Numbered from the stretch's first letter, positions 37,036 through 46,211 are shown. The stretch: DNA of 64,000 nucleotides from Tahibacter aquaticus (GCF_004363655.1 NZ_SNZH01000003.1:53922-117921); one strand, 5' to 3'. The notes: generated from the letters alone by a model not told the origin. Numbers and translations are program-made.

Positions 37036-37476
37036 ATGGCTTTGCATCAACGTCTTTACTTCTTGGTTAAAACCCTCCTCACGCCCCCGGTGCCACCGGA
37101 CATTGTCGTCGCCCAACGCTGCAACGTCGTCCGGCCCACCGTGCTTCGCTACCGGCTACTGCTGGCTGGAAAGGGGTGGCGCTGGTCCGACGTGTCGGAT
37201 TGCACCGCCGCTGAGTTGGACCGCCTCTTGAACGGTCGTCCCGGGGTCGCTCCGGCTGAAATCGAGGCCCTCGACGCCTACGCCGAATCCCTCGGCAACG
37301 GCACGCCCGTCGGCTTGCTGTGGGAGGACTACCGCCGCGCCCAGCCGCGTGCCCTGAGCCGGTCGCAGTTCACGCGCCGGCTGCGCTCCCACCGCTGCCG
37401 GCACGCGGCACCGGTCCTGCCCCGGCGGCATGGGCCTCCGCCGACTTCGAGCGATACCCAGGGAGACGCAGAATGA
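37036..37476 (+). CDS. Stand-alone HTH subunit resembling the IstA N-terminus
   Basis: 146 residues from ATG 37036, with GGAGAG upstream. The layout copies the first 120 residues of the transposase that follows: an HTH (CNVVRPTVLRYRLLLAGKG), then CTAAELDRLLNG, then LLWEDYRRAQPRALSRSQ and FTRRLRSH. The transposase has SKTTVSTYF, CTPSELYVHLNG, RLWAEYRD and YAQYTRRLA in the same order. There is no DDE catalytic core. Its stop overlaps the transposase ATG (ATGA). It is probably an accessory DNA-binding partner, or an ancient partial duplication kept as a separate subunit. Confidence 0.65.
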   Translation: MALHQRLYFLVKTLLTPPVPPDIVVAQRCNVVRPTVLRYRLLLAGKGWRWSDVSDCTAAELDRLLNGRPGVAPAEIEALDAYAESLGNGTPVGLLWEDYRRAQPRALSRSQFTRRLRSHRCRHAAPVLPRRHGPPPTSSDTQGDAE

Positions 37477-39083
37477 AAAACAAACTGATGGACATGATCC
37501 GCTATTTCGGTGGGCGCCTTTCGTTCCGCAACATCGGCGCGATGTTGGCTATGTCGAAGACCACGGTTTCCACGTACTTCAAGAAATGGGAGGAAAAAGG
37601 GCTTCCAAAAGGAAAGTCTTCGCTGGACGAATGCACGCCGTCGGAACTTTACGTGCACTTAAACGGAAAGGAGCGGGAGAGCGGCAAAATTGTGCCGGAT
37701 TTTTCCAACGTCGAAAGAAGATTGGCCGAGCACGGAACAACGCGCGCTCGCCTTTGGGCCGAATACCGCGACGGCCTCGAAGACCCGGCGAAAGGTTTGG
37801 GATACGCACAATACACGCGGCGGTTGGCCAAAGAAGCCACGGCGCGCGGATTGGTCCTGCGGCGGACGCACGAGCCCGGATATGTGGCTTTTGTGGACTA
37901 CTCGGGAAAGAGGCCGTCCTACTGCGACAAGGCGACCGGCGAGGCCGTGCCGGTTGAACTCTTCGTCGGCGTGCTGGGTGCGTCGGGCTACACTTTCGCG
38001 TGTTGCACCGCCAGCCAAGCCGTCCCCGACTGGTTGGACGCACACACGCAAATGCTCGCTTTCTTCGGTGGGGCGCCGGCGACCGTATCGCCCGACAACC
38101 TCAAGAGTGCCATCGCGGACGCTGGCAAAGACCCCACGGTGCAGGAGCACTACTTGGCCTGGGGGCGCAAAAACACGACGGCCATCGTGCCTGCACGACC
38201 TGGCAGACCGCGAGATAAGGGACTTGTGGAAAACGCGGTCTTGAACGTGCAGCGATGGGTCTTGCCCGAACTTCGGAAGCGGAAGTTCTACAGCTTGGAG
38301 GCCTTGAACGAAGTCATGGCCAAGTTGATGGAGGGCTACAACGCGCGACCATTCCAGAAGCGCGAGGGCAGCCGTCGTTCGGAGTTCGAACGCCTCGACC
38401 GCGCGGCTCTGCAGCCGTTGCCCCGAGAGCCCTACGTCTACGGCAAATGGGTGGCCAAACAGACCGTGCCCGCGGATTACCATTTGCCGGTTTATGGGCA
38501 CTACTACAGCGTCCCCCACGCGTATGTAGGGTGGAAGGCGGAGGCCAAGGTTGTGCCTGCAGGCGTCGAGATATACGTGGACGGCCAATGCGTCGCAAAG
38601 CACGCCCGCGGCGTGCGCAAGGGCGGCACCACGACCGACGTGGCCCATCAGCCGGACGCACATCGGGCACAAGGCGAGCGGTCGCCGAAGCACTTGCTGG
38701 ACTGGGCCAGGAAGATTGGTCCGTCGATGCTGGCCGTCGTGGAGCATCAGTTTGCCGGCAAGGTACGGCTGCAGGGTCTGCCCGCGGCCTGGGCGCTGCG
38801 GGACTTGGAGCGGGGGTCCAATCCAGCGGAACTGGAAGCCGCCGCCTCCCGTGCGGTAAAGCGCAAACTGCTGAACTACACGGCGGTCAAGCGCTGCCTG
38901 TCGGAGCCCATGGCTGACCCGTTCTTGGAGGACGACCGCACCTCCGGTGCACTCAGGCATCGACCGCGAAGGCGGAAAAAGACGGCGTCCGCGGCTGTTG
39001 CCCCCGCCTCGTCCAGGGTCAATCCGCCGTTGCGTGGGACGGGGTCCAAGGGGCTGCGCAAAGGGCCAGGGAGGTCTGCATGA
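37473..39083 (+). CDS. IS21-family IstA-like DDE transposase
   Basis: 536 residues from ATG 37473. N-terminal HTH (about 15-40). The RNase H-fold catalytic core carries Asp142 (YVAFVDYSGKRP), Asp208 (TVSPDNLKSAI) and Glu253 (KGLVENAV). The C-terminal beta-barrel/basic region ends in a Lys/Arg-rich tail. The IstB-like ATPase follows with an ATGA overlap. The reading frame is intact, so the protein may be active. No IS21-type terminal repeats are obvious on either side, so the module may be immobile or use divergent ends. Confidence 0.9.
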   Translation: MKNKLMDMIRYFGGRLSFRNIGAMLAMSKTTVSTYFKKWEEKGLPKGKSSLDECTPSELYVHLNGKERESGKIVPDFSNVERRLAEHGTTRARLWAEYRDGLEDPAKGLGYAQYTRRLAKEATARGLVLRRTHEPGYVAFVDYSGKRPSYCDKATGEAVPVELFVGVLGASGYTFACCTASQAVPDWLDAHTQMLAFFGGAPATVSPDNLKSAIADAGKDPTVQEHYLAWGRKNTTAIVPARPGRPRDKGLVENAVLNVQRWVLPELRKRKFYSLEALNEVMAKLMEGYNARPFQKREGSRRSEFERLDRAALQPLPREPYVYGKWVAKQTVPADYHLPVYGHYYSVPHAYVGWKAEAKVVPAGVEIYVDGQCVAKHARGVRKGGTTTDVAHQPDAHRAQGERSPKHLLDWARKIGPSMLAVVEHQFAGKVRLQGLPAAWALRDLERGSNPAELEAAASRAVKRKLLNYTAVKRCLSEPMADPFLEDDRTSGALRHRPRRRKKTASAAVAPASSRVNPPLRGTGSKGLRKGPGRSA

Positions 39084-39814
39084 GCGCTTTGACGTGGGTG
39101 GACGGCCTGCGTGGTTTGAAGATGCGAGCGATGGCGGAGCGCTTCGCGCGGCAGGAGGGCTCCGGCGATGCACGGGCGTTCGTCGAACGCCTTGCCGAGG
39201 GCGTGGTGGCCGAGGCCGAAGCACGGGCGCAGCGGGCGATGGAGCGCCGCTGCGTGCAAGCGCGGGTGCCGAGTGCCGTCGGCCCCGAGGACGTGCGCTA
39301 CGCACCGGGAAGGGGTTTCTTGAAGCGCGAACTTCAGGAGTTCCTTGATGTGCGCTGGGTGCGCGAGCACGAGCATTTGGTGCTCACGGGGGCGAGTGGC
39401 CGCGGCAAGACGTTCCTGGCCTCTGTGCTTGCCAACTTGGTATTGCGAGCAGGGCTGACGGTACGCTTCTACGACGTGCCCGACCTGCTGGGCGAGTGGG
39501 CGGCATACGACGCAAACGGGGAACTTCCGCGCTTTCGCCGGCTGCTGGCTCGCACGGACCTGCTCGTGCTGGACGACTGGGGCCACCGAGACGAACCACT
39601 GGACCGGAAGGACGTGGGGGTGCTGCGGAGAGTGGTCCTACCGGCTCTGGAGAAACGCTCCGTTCTGGTCGTGGCCAAGAGCCCGCCGGAGGCGTGGTCG
39701 GACTGGCTCGGTGGGGGCGACACAGCCGAAGAACTGTGCGACTGGTTCTCGCGTGTGCCCCACCGGCTGGACTTCAAGGGGCCGTCAATGCGGGAGCGAA
39801 AGCAAAGGAAGTGA
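39080..39814 (+). CDS. IstB-like AAA+ ATPase
   Basis: 244 residues. Walker A GASGRGKT (104-111) and Walker B LLVLDDWGH (about 155-163) are intact. The N-terminal RLAEGVVAEAEARAQRAMERR region matches the IstB helical domain. It assists the IstA-type transposase in target DNA choice and remodelling. It overlaps the transposase stop and ends 16 bp before a strong terminator. Confidence 0.9.
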   Translation: MSALTWVDGLRGLKMRAMAERFARQEGSGDARAFVERLAEGVVAEAEARAQRAMERRCVQARVPSAVGPEDVRYAPGRGFLKRELQEFLDVRWVREHEHLVLTGASGRGKTFLASVLANLVLRAGLTVRFYDVPDLLGEWAAYDANGELPRFRRLLARTDLLVLDDWGHRDEPLDRKDVGVLRRVVLPALEKRSVLVVAKSPPEAWSDWLGGGDTAEELCDWFSRVPHRLDFKGPSMRERKQRK

Positions 39815-39830
39815 GGAAGGTCGTCTGCTG

Positions 39831-39860
39831 AAAAAGGCCCGCCAAAAGGCGGGCCTTTTT
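39831..39860 (+). terminator. Strong intrinsic terminator after the IstB-like gene
   Basis: A perfect 13-bp stem from AAAAAGGCCCGCC to GGCGGGCCTTTTT around an AAAA loop, followed by another T. It closes the three-gene transposase operon. Confidence 0.92.
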
Positions 39861-39937
39861 TGCTTAGGACAGTTGACAGGGATTGTTCGGAGGTTCCGAG
39901 CCGCCTACCGTGGGGTCTCCTAGAGCCCGGAGGCAAC

Positions 39938-40186
39938 ATGAGCATCCTCAGCGAGCAGCAAATATTGAGAAAAGTGGCTGACGGAACGCGATTCTTTAAA
40001 GAACCATCGGAAGTAGCCGAACGCGAGGCGTGGTTGGCGGTTATGCGGCACCTGAACGAGGAGGGACATTTTGAAGAGTACGTTGAGGACAAAGAGAGCC
40101 ATTCCGGCAGTCGCCGCGTGTTCCGAATAACAGTGGGTGTCCTGACGCGTTATGGAGCGACACGGCTGCAAGAGTTGGGAGGCTGA
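39938..40186 (+). CDS. Small hypothetical protein, possible winged helix
   Basis: 82 residues from ATG 39938, preceded by GGAGG at good spacing. The pattern is helical then beta (REAWLAVMRHLNEEGHFEEY, RRVFRITVGVLTRYGATRLQ), which would suit a small winged helix, but no family is recognised. It starts about 75 bp after the terminator and converges on the HEPN/Abi genes. Confidence 0.6.
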   Translation: MSILSEQQILRKVADGTRFFKEPSEVAEREAWLAVMRHLNEEGHFEEYVEDKESHSGSRRVFRITVGVLTRYGATRLQELGG

Positions 40187-40315
40187 CCGCGGCGGCTGGG
40201 CGGCCCGCCGATGTGCTCTCTGGCTCGACGCGACCGCTCTGTGGGCGACGCGGGGCCGCAGCAAAACCCGGCTTGATTCGCCTTCATCGACCGCCGTGGC
40301 TAACTGCCTTGCGAG

Positions 40316-41131
40316 TCAGAACGGTATGTCATCGTCGTCGAAGGGGTCGGGCATCTTGGGCTTTTGAGCCTCCTTAATCCGCTGCTCCATCGCGCGCAGA
40401 AACCGAATCGATGCTGCAACGTGGTTGAAAATGAGGAGGCTTTCGTCGTAGTTCAACGTTGGGTTGTCGTGAGCCAGACTTTGATTGTTTCGGACGTCGT
40501 TGAACGCCTCCAACACGGAAATGCTGGACTTCAATATCCGCGCCGTCATTTCGGATTTCAAATGCCCGGCGTCCCGCAGACTCCGCACGTACTCCCCAAA
40601 CAGCGAATGCAGCGGCTTGTCCCGTGAGGTCGTGATGCCGTGGCCTTCGCTCAACTCCCGTGTGAATCGAACGACGAACGTGTGCAGTCGGTCGAGAGCC
40701 GCCTCCGGGCGGTTGCCTTCGATTGCCTGCCGCAATTGCTCCGCCAAGAGTTCGAAGTCGGCGCTGCCCAGCACCTCCAGCGCTTCGACCTCCGCGGGCG
40801 GCGTGGTCTGCTTGAGACGAGCGGTGATGGCCCGGCATCCTTCCAGCAGTACGGAATCAGGAGCCCTCTCTGTTCGTTCGCTGGCGTAGGTCAACAGGCC
40901 ATCAATAAGTTTGGCGACGAGATGGTTGTGTTCTACCTTCCAGAACGTGCGAAGGAGATTGGCTTTCGAGCCGCTGTGGTCGCCCTGGTAGCGTTTGTCG
41001 TAGATGTTCCGTCGGACGCTGTCCTGAACGAACTCTTCGAAGGTCTTGTTGCTGAAATCCAAGACGTAGCCGCCCCCCATGCCGAGGAGGGTTTCGAGCC
41101 TACGTTTTTCAGAATGAGATAAATCCGCCAT
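40316..41131 (-). CDS. Abortive-infection protein with C-terminal HEPN-like Abi_C domain
   Basis: 271 residues. The N-terminal domain MADLSHSEKRRLETLLGMG, then YVLDFSNKTFEEFV and GDHSGSKANLLRTFWK, is the AbiJ-type N-terminal family. The C-terminus holds Abi_C/HEPN-like VRNNQSLAHDNP, where Arg and His (R-x6-H) fit the HEPN RNase motif, plus LLIFNHVAASIRFL. These proteins commonly stop phage growth by attacking RNA. It starts two bases after a second HEPN-like gene, so the two form one operon. The ending is acidic (DPFDDDDIPF). Confidence 0.8.
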   Translation of the reverse strand: MADLSHSEKRRLETLLGMGGGYVLDFSNKTFEEFVQDSVRRNIYDKRYQGDHSGSKANLLRTFWKVEHNHLVAKLIDGLLTYASERTERAPDSVLLEGCRAITARLKQTTPPAEVEALEVLGSADFELLAEQLRQAIEGNRPEAALDRLHTFVVRFTRELSEGHGITTSRDKPLHSLFGEYVRSLRDAGHLKSEMTARILKSSISVLEAFNDVRNNQSLAHDNPTLNYDESLLIFNHVAASIRFLRAMEQRIKEAQKPKMPDPFDDDDIPF

Positions 41132-41133
41132 GG

Positions 41134-41616
41134 TCAGTAGCGATAGGGCTGTTCGAAGGATTCTCTCAGGGCTTGATGAGAGGCCAAGCAGCAGTCAAGA
41201 ACGGTCAGTGCCGAACGCACCAAGATTTCATCCCGACCTTTGGGCGAATGTGGCGTGTGCTTGCCCCCATGGAACAGGTTGTTGCGGACCCGTTGAGCGC
41301 CTTCCAGCGCCTGAGCTATTCGGCTTCCAGCGCGAAGGGGACGAGGCTCCCATGCTTTCGGGCCGGTTTGTACGCGCGGCGGCTCCGCCAAGAGTTCATC
41401 GATGGCATGCGACTCGGCGCTGCCAGCCGCCGGCTCACGGAACCATTGAGTGGATTCATCACGAAATCCCTCCCAATTCGGACCTGCAATGCCGTGGCGA
41501 TTCTGGCGGCAGTATCCGATGTCTTTCAGCGCGAACTCGAATCGGGAGAAAACCAAAAAGAACTCGACAATCAGTTCCGGTGGTATATCCAGTCCATCGA
41601 AAAGGTCTGCGCGCAC
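41134..41616 (-). CDS. HEPN-domain protein (MAE_28990/pEK499-like)
   Basis: 160 residues. A helical protein with RVRNNLFHGGKH (Arg-x4-His, the HEPN RNase active-site pattern) at about 110-121 and a helical N-terminus (IVEFFLVFSRFEFALKD). Such proteins often work as RNase toxins or as partners of MNT antitoxins. No nucleotidyltransferase antitoxin is next to it; instead the Abi protein at 40316 follows within two bases. Confidence 0.75.
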   Translation of the reverse strand: MRADLFDGLDIPPELIVEFFLVFSRFEFALKDIGYCRQNRHGIAGPNWEGFRDESTQWFREPAAGSAESHAIDELLAEPPRVQTGPKAWEPRPLRAGSRIAQALEGAQRVRNNLFHGGKHTPHSPKGRDEILVRSALTVLDCCLASHQALRESFEQPYRY

Positions 41617-41840
41617 AGAAGTTCACCATCGGCCACGGTCCAGCCTAGTCTAGCTGGAGATTCGACTGGCCACTCTTGATTAAACCGGGTGGCCAAAGAC
41701 AGTACATTCCGCAGTTGCCGACGTGCGTGGCATTGGCCAGCGAGTTTAACCGGCCAGGCCGGAGCATTGCGCCGGCGATGGCCGCCGCCTTTTTTGAGAA
41801 CGCCGACGCTCGGGTCGACAGAGGCATTCGATGAGGCCCG

Positions 41841-42602
41841 CTACTTGACCACTTCAAGAAGCAACTGTCCGAATCCGCCGAGTACCTCTTTTGTGTCTTT
41901 TGCATCAGCGCCAAACTTGATAACTTTCATTGCGGCATCGAACACGCGGCGAAACCAGGGCGATTTGGAATTTTCCTGCACAACTTTCAAGTGGACCAAT
42001 AACCGGCCCATGATTTCACCCAAGGCATCGTCTACGCCGGAAGCGCCACGAATTTGATACTCCGACAGGGCTCGCCTTAACGCCTCAACCATGTCTAGTA
42101 GCAACGCCTTGAAGTCCGCCTCCAGGTCGGTCGCGCTCGCAATCTCTTTACGAAGCGCGTCGATGCTCTGGATGAGGCCATCAAGGTCGGACTGTGTCAT
42201 CACATTGTCTGGAGAAGCCGTGTCGTCCAGCCAGTGCATTGCATATTCCAAGTGGATTCGTCGGTCGGAAGAGAAACCTCGATAGAGGTCTTCCCATGCG
42301 TGCCCGGCGGCGGTCTTGTTAAGGCCATCTTGGAACGCAGGCACCCAACCTAAGTGGCGTGCCTTTACGGCCTCGGAAAATCCCATTTCCTGGATTTTGT
42401 TCTTTGCTCTCTGCATCATGAACTCAATCGCACGAAGGCAGCGGAAGACTTGGCAATCGCCTGGAGATAGGCGAAAAGTCATCGCCCATCCGCCAATAAT
42501 GTTTCGATTGGGAACTGAGCTAGGGTCAGGGAGTCGGTCCCAGACATTGGTCATTAGCCACCGAGCAGGATTCTTGATATTGGCACTCTTCTGCTCAGCC
42601 AT
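41841..42602 (-). CDS. Uncharacterised island protein
   Basis: 253 residues, mostly helical, no signal peptide or catalytic motif I recognise. Trp-rich N-terminus (ARWLMTNVWDRLPDP), central LDGLIQSIDALRKEIASATDLEADFKALLLDMV with long amphipathic helices, and C-terminal AAMKVIKFGADAKDTKEVLG. The region is lower in G+C than its neighbours, suggesting recent acquisition. It sits upstream, on the same strand, of the HEPN pair with a 224-bp gap, so co-function is possible but not shown. Confidence 0.6.
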   Translation of the reverse strand: MAEQKSANIKNPARWLMTNVWDRLPDPSSVPNRNIIGGWAMTFRLSPGDCQVFRCLRAIEFMMQRAKNKIQEMGFSEAVKARHLGWVPAFQDGLNKTAAGHAWEDLYRGFSSDRRIHLEYAMHWLDDTASPDNVMTQSDLDGLIQSIDALRKEIASATDLEADFKALLLDMVEALRRALSEYQIRGASGVDDALGEIMGRLLVHLKVVQENSKSPWFRRVFDAAMKVIKFGADAKDTKEVLGGFGQLLLEVVK

Positions 42603-42776
42603 ACTTTGTCCTCAATGATTCGCCCGTAGCCTTAGCGTGGCCCAACTGGGCGAACATTGTCGAGCGTCGTGGCTACTTCCTAGTTGGATGGCTAGCCGGA
42701 CCGCTGTTGTGTGTCTTTTCCAAATGCGGCCACCGGGTCTCGTCAGCCCGGCCGCCTCTCCCGCGCTCGGAGTGCT

Positions 42777-43862
42777 TCATTCGGCCGGGCCGAGCACCGC
42801 CCTCAGACTTTTCACTAGAGCGACCAAGCCGCCTTGGTGCCGCACGCCCGTCTTTCCAAAAACGACCTTGAGCCGAGTCCGTGCTGCGCCAGGGGCGATT
42901 CCCATCTGGCCTGCCGCTCGCGGCAAGTCGTCGCCATCGGCCAGCCGCACCGCCAGTTCTGCCTCCCGTGGGGTCAGCCCATACACGGCGGCTAAGGCTT
43001 GCCGCAGTGCCCGCGGGCGCGTTGCCTCCACAGGCTCCACAAAAACCACCGTTCGCGCGCTCCCCAACGCACCGTGCCCGGGAAGGCGGTGGGCGGCCGC
43101 GTGCCCCGCCACGCTTCCGTCCCGCCGGCGCAACGCCGTCGTTGCCCCGGTCGATGCGAACAGAGCGCCGCTGTCTGGATGTGCGGCAACAAGGTGTCCG
43201 CCCCGCAGCCGCACCAAGTCGCCTTGGCTGAGCAGCAAATCCGCGGCGGCGTTCCGGCGGGTGCACCGACCCCGCTCGTCGAAGAAAAACGCGGCGGTGC
43301 CCAGCGCGTCCAGCGCCCGAGTGGCGTCCGACCCGTAGCTCTCGTCCGGGACGAGTCGGTTTCTGAGGTTGCAGGCGTTGACCCAGTGCGGCGCCACGCG
43401 ACGAAGCCACGCGCGTTCCTGCGCGTCGTAGGGGCCTGCGTGGGCCGACCGCAACAGCGTCAGGCTGACGACGCGCTCCTGCGAACGGAACCCAATCAAA
43501 CCGCCGCCGTGGTCCACCCTCATGGGGCGCAGAAAATCGGCCCAGAATTCGGTTCGGCGGAGCGACGATAGGGGCAGGAAGTCGTCGGGCACCACGACCG
43601 AGCCCGGCGGCGGGCCTTTGGACTCATCGACCGGGCGCCAGGGGTTCCTGATGGCGTGTTCCTGCTCGAAGGCTACCGCCATTGCGTGGCCCTGACCGAA
43701 GTACGCGGGCAGGGTTTGCTTCCGCGAGGCGACGTCCACCTGCAGCACGGCGCCCGCTGGGCTGCGGGTCGCTTCGCACACGCCAGCGAGGAACGCATTC
43801 GCCCAGTCGGTCTCCGTGAGGTTTTCGAACAGGGCGCCGACCAAACGGTTATCAGCGTCCAT
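42777..43862 (-). CDS. LuxR-type HTH transcriptional regulator
   Basis: 361 residues. A C-terminal LuxR HTH (about 300-357) contains YGLTPREAELAVRLADGDD and AAGQMGIAPGAARTRLK. The N-terminal two-thirds are sensor-like (LRRNA/PAS-like strands such as ALGTAAFFFDERGRCTRRN); no response-regulator receiver or autoinducer domain is evident. The divergent BON-domain gene starts 110 bp away, so it may control it. Confidence 0.8.
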   Translation of the reverse strand: MDADNRLVGALFENLTETDWANAFLAGVCEATRSPAGAVLQVDVASRKQTLPAYFGQGHAMAVAFEQEHAIRNPWRPVDESKGPPPGSVVVPDDFLPLSSLRRTEFWADFLRPMRVDHGGGLIGFRSQERVVSLTLLRSAHAGPYDAQERAWLRRVAPHWVNACNLRNRLVPDESYGSDATRALDALGTAAFFFDERGRCTRRNAAADLLLSQGDLVRLRGGHLVAAHPDSGALFASTGATTALRRRDGSVAGHAAAHRLPGHGALGSARTVVFVEPVEATRPRALRQALAAVYGLTPREAELAVRLADGDDLPRAAGQMGIAPGAARTRLKVVFGKTGVRHQGGLVALVKSLRAVLGPAE

Positions 43863-43971
43863 GTGCGGCTCCCAAGATGTGCGCCATTCCCATTTGGGAA
43901 TGCCCTGCGCGCGCCGACATGCGGAGGATTCCCCGTGCGTCGCTCAAGGCGCCCCACGGAGTCCACCTGTC

Positions 43972-44292
43972 ATGCCGACCCTCAATCTCCCGCGCTGGTT
44001 GCTCGCGCTCTTCCTCGCGCTGACCGTGTTTCCGGCCGCCGCCGCCGGCCCTGCCGACTTGGCGGACAACCCGGAAGCCGACGCGCTGACGGAAGCCCTT
44101 GTGCGCCGCCGCCTGGCTGCCGACGACCTGGTCAATTTCCATCGCATCGAGGTTCAGGTCAGCGATGGTGTGGTGTCGCTGAGAGGCACTGCGCGGACGC
44201 GGCAGACCCGGGACGCGGTCCTCCGCGAAGTCGGAAAAGTCTCCGGTGTCGTTTCGGTGCTGGACAAGATTGAAGTCGAACCCACGCCGTAA
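43972..44292 (+). CDS. Periplasmic BON-domain protein
   Basis: 106 residues from ATG 43972. A signal peptide (about 1-26, LLALFLALTVFPAAAAG) is followed by one BON domain (about 38-104; LVNFHRIEVQVSDGVVSLRG, VSVLDKIEVEP). BON proteins such as OsmY bind membranes or stabilise envelopes under stress. It is divergent from the LuxR-type gene and followed closely by a small ORF. Confidence 0.8.
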   Translation: MPTLNLPRWLLALFLALTVFPAAAAGPADLADNPEADALTEALVRRRLAADDLVNFHRIEVQVSDGVVSLRGTARTRQTRDAVLREVGKVSGVVSVLDKIEVEPTP

Positions 44293-44307
44293 GGACCGCC
44301 CAACCCG

Positions 44308-44559
44308 ATGTACTTCACCGTTCAGCGTCTCGTTTCCTTGGTCGCCGAGGCCGCCGCCCCGCACCGCCCGGGCTTCGACCCCTCCGAACGCCTGCGCACC
44401 GAACTTCGCCGCGTCCTGGCCGCCCTTCCCCCCGAGGCCCTTCCTCCCGACCTCAGCGCGGCCCTCATGAGTGGCGAAGCCGTGGGGCCTGCGGCGGCCG
44501 ATTGGCTGCCGCGGGTCCGACGTTGGCTGGCCGACGAGTGCGCCCGGACGGCGCTGTAA
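44308..44559 (+). CDS. Small hypothetical protein
   Basis: 83 residues, start ATG 44308 with AAGGA upstream, 15 bp after the BON gene. Helical, Ala/Arg/Pro-rich, no motif recognised. The coding call rests on operon position and codon bias in this frame. Confidence 0.5.
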   Translation: MYFTVQRLVSLVAEAAAPHRPGFDPSERLRTELRRVLAALPPEALPPDLSAALMSGEAVGPAAADWLPRVRRWLADECARTAL

Positions 44560-44721
44560 GCCTGCTGCGTCGTCTCCAGCCATCTCCATCGGCATCCCTC
44601 CACCTAGACCGATTGCACCCGCGCGCCATGACTGCATATTATCCGCAATATGGATATTTATTCGAGTTTTCGATGAAGGTGCGCACGCACTACCGTGGCC
44701 GACCCTTGGTTGGTGCCGGAC

Positions 44722-45009
44722 ATGCGTCGCGCCTCGATCCACACCCCGGAGCACGCGCTGCTGGTCGCGCTGCTCCGCGATCGCCGTTTGGAAGCCGGCC
44801 TGACGCAGCAGGAGGCGGCGGCGCGCCTGGGTCGCCCGCAGTCCTATGTGTCGTCCATCGAGACCGGCGACCGGGGCTTGGACCTGTTTCAAGTGCGCGA
44901 ACTGGCTGCCCTTTACGGCAGCGATTTCCTGGCCTTTGCGGCCGACCTCGAACAGCGGCTGGCGAGCAAGCCCGTGCGTCCGCTCAAGCGGCGCAAGCCC
45001 GGGGCCTGA
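44722..45009 (+). CDS. XRE-family HTH regulator
   Basis: 95 residues from ATG 44722 (MRRASIHTPEHALLVALLRD), chosen because it fits the usual start of the small XRE family; GTG 44695 would add nine codons. The HTH is clear: AGLTQQEAAARLGRPQSYVS, then IETGDRGLDLFQVRELAALYG. A degenerate paralogue lies at 46254-46550, on the far side of the secreted protein at 45181. It may regulate that protein. Confidence 0.8.
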   Translation: MRRASIHTPEHALLVALLRDRRLEAGLTQQEAAARLGRPQSYVSSIETGDRGLDLFQVRELAALYGSDFLAFAADLEQRLASKPVRPLKRRKPGA

Positions 45010-45180
45010 CCCGCGCCGTCGCCCCGACGACGGCCACTCTCGGCTGTCGGTGCAGCCTCCCCGCGAGGGCACGAACCACCACTACCACCCGTTCGTAGGG
45101 TCGGCGCGCCGCGCCGGTCCGGAGCGCAACACGGTTGCGCTATAGTCAAGCTCAGGGGAAATTGTTCACAGGAGTGAAAG

Positions 45181-46170
45181 ATGAAAAAGTTCGTGGCTGC
45201 CGTGCTGTGCATGGCCGCGTGGGGTGCCATCGGTGAGGCCAGGGCGGCCGTCCCCGCGGTGGCGTGCAACAACTGCTCGGCGGCGCAGGAGGAACAGCTG
45301 GCCCTGTCCACGCCGGGACTCGGCCTGCGCTTCGTGTACGACCTTGCCGGGAATTCGATCCGCAAGTTCAAGGTGTATCTGGACGTCCCCAACAACTTCG
45401 TGCTGGACGCGATTCCCGTTGAGCCGCAGCCGACCGAAGGCGCGCGCGTGCAGACGCCCTCCGGGGTCGCGGTACGCACGCTGTGGGAGATGACCGTGGA
45501 TTCGGACGTCGCGAGCATTTTCAGCGAAATGCGCGCCATCCACCTCATCGATCCCAACGCGTTTTCCAAGACGCACCGGGTGGACATCAGCCGGCTCGGG
45601 CTGACCCACGGCGCCATCGCACCGCGTTCGTTCAGCCCGCAGGCCATCGGCTGGGAATACCCCAGCGGCGAAGGCTTTGAGTTCCTGGAGCGCGTCAACG
45701 AGCTGCTGTCGGGGCGGAACAGTTCCGCCGCCGTCAGTGGGACGCTCTCCCGCATGATCCACGGCGTACTGTCCCCGGCCACCGGCGCTTACATCGAAGG
45801 CGGTACCGGCGGCGTTACCGGAGGCATCCAGTTCGGCAGCATCGGTTCCTCCATCACCGTGGATTTCTGCAACAACGACGGCGACTGCGCGCGGGTGAAA
45901 ATCACCATAACCCCCAACGGAATCCAGTCGGATTACCTCGGCGCCCGCGATTCGCTCAACGTGCAGTATCCGACCATGAGCGAACGGCCCATCCGGCGCG
46001 AATGGGGCCGCAACGGGTTCCAGGAAGCCCGCGACATGGCGGCGTTCGTGGCCAACCGCACCGGCAGCAACTACTCCATCGACGGCGGAGGTCCCATCTG
46101 CCGCCGCGTGGTGCTCGCATGCTCCGACGCGGGCGCGCAGATGCTGTGTACGGTGTACTGCCAGCAATAG
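45181..46170 (+). CDS. Secreted protein of unknown function
   Basis: 329 residues, AGGAG seven bases before ATG. Signal peptide about 1-22 (ending EARA), mature N-terminus VPAVACNNCSAAQEEQLAL. Several Cys pairs (CNNC, CNNDGDC, C-terminal CRRVVLACSDAGAQMLCTVYC) suggest disulfides. No family recognised. It is followed by a terminator at 46212-46227 and flanked by two related XRE genes. Confidence 0.75.
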   Translation: MKKFVAAVLCMAAWGAIGEARAAVPAVACNNCSAAQEEQLALSTPGLGLRFVYDLAGNSIRKFKVYLDVPNNFVLDAIPVEPQPTEGARVQTPSGVAVRTLWEMTVDSDVASIFSEMRAIHLIDPNAFSKTHRVDISRLGLTHGAIAPRSFSPQAIGWEYPSGEGFEFLERVNELLSGRNSSAAVSGTLSRMIHGVLSPATGAYIEGGTGGVTGGIQFGSIGSSITVDFCNNDGDCARVKITITPNGIQSDYLGARDSLNVQYPTMSERPIRREWGRNGFQEARDMAAFVANRTGSNYSIDGGGPICRRVVLACSDAGAQMLCTVYCQQ

Positions 46171-46211
46171 GGTAGAGCGGTGCGCTCGAAGCGCTGCCAG
46201 CACAATAAGAC

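Noticed and set aside
36519..37037. 172-codon minus-strand frame before the IS21-like module
   Set aside because: No ribosome-binding site, no recognisable sequence, and it crosses a terminator-like hairpin.
36453..39900. Fully bounded IS21 insertion sequence
   Set aside because: Could not find matching terminal inverted repeats or a target duplication by eye, so only the genes are annotated.
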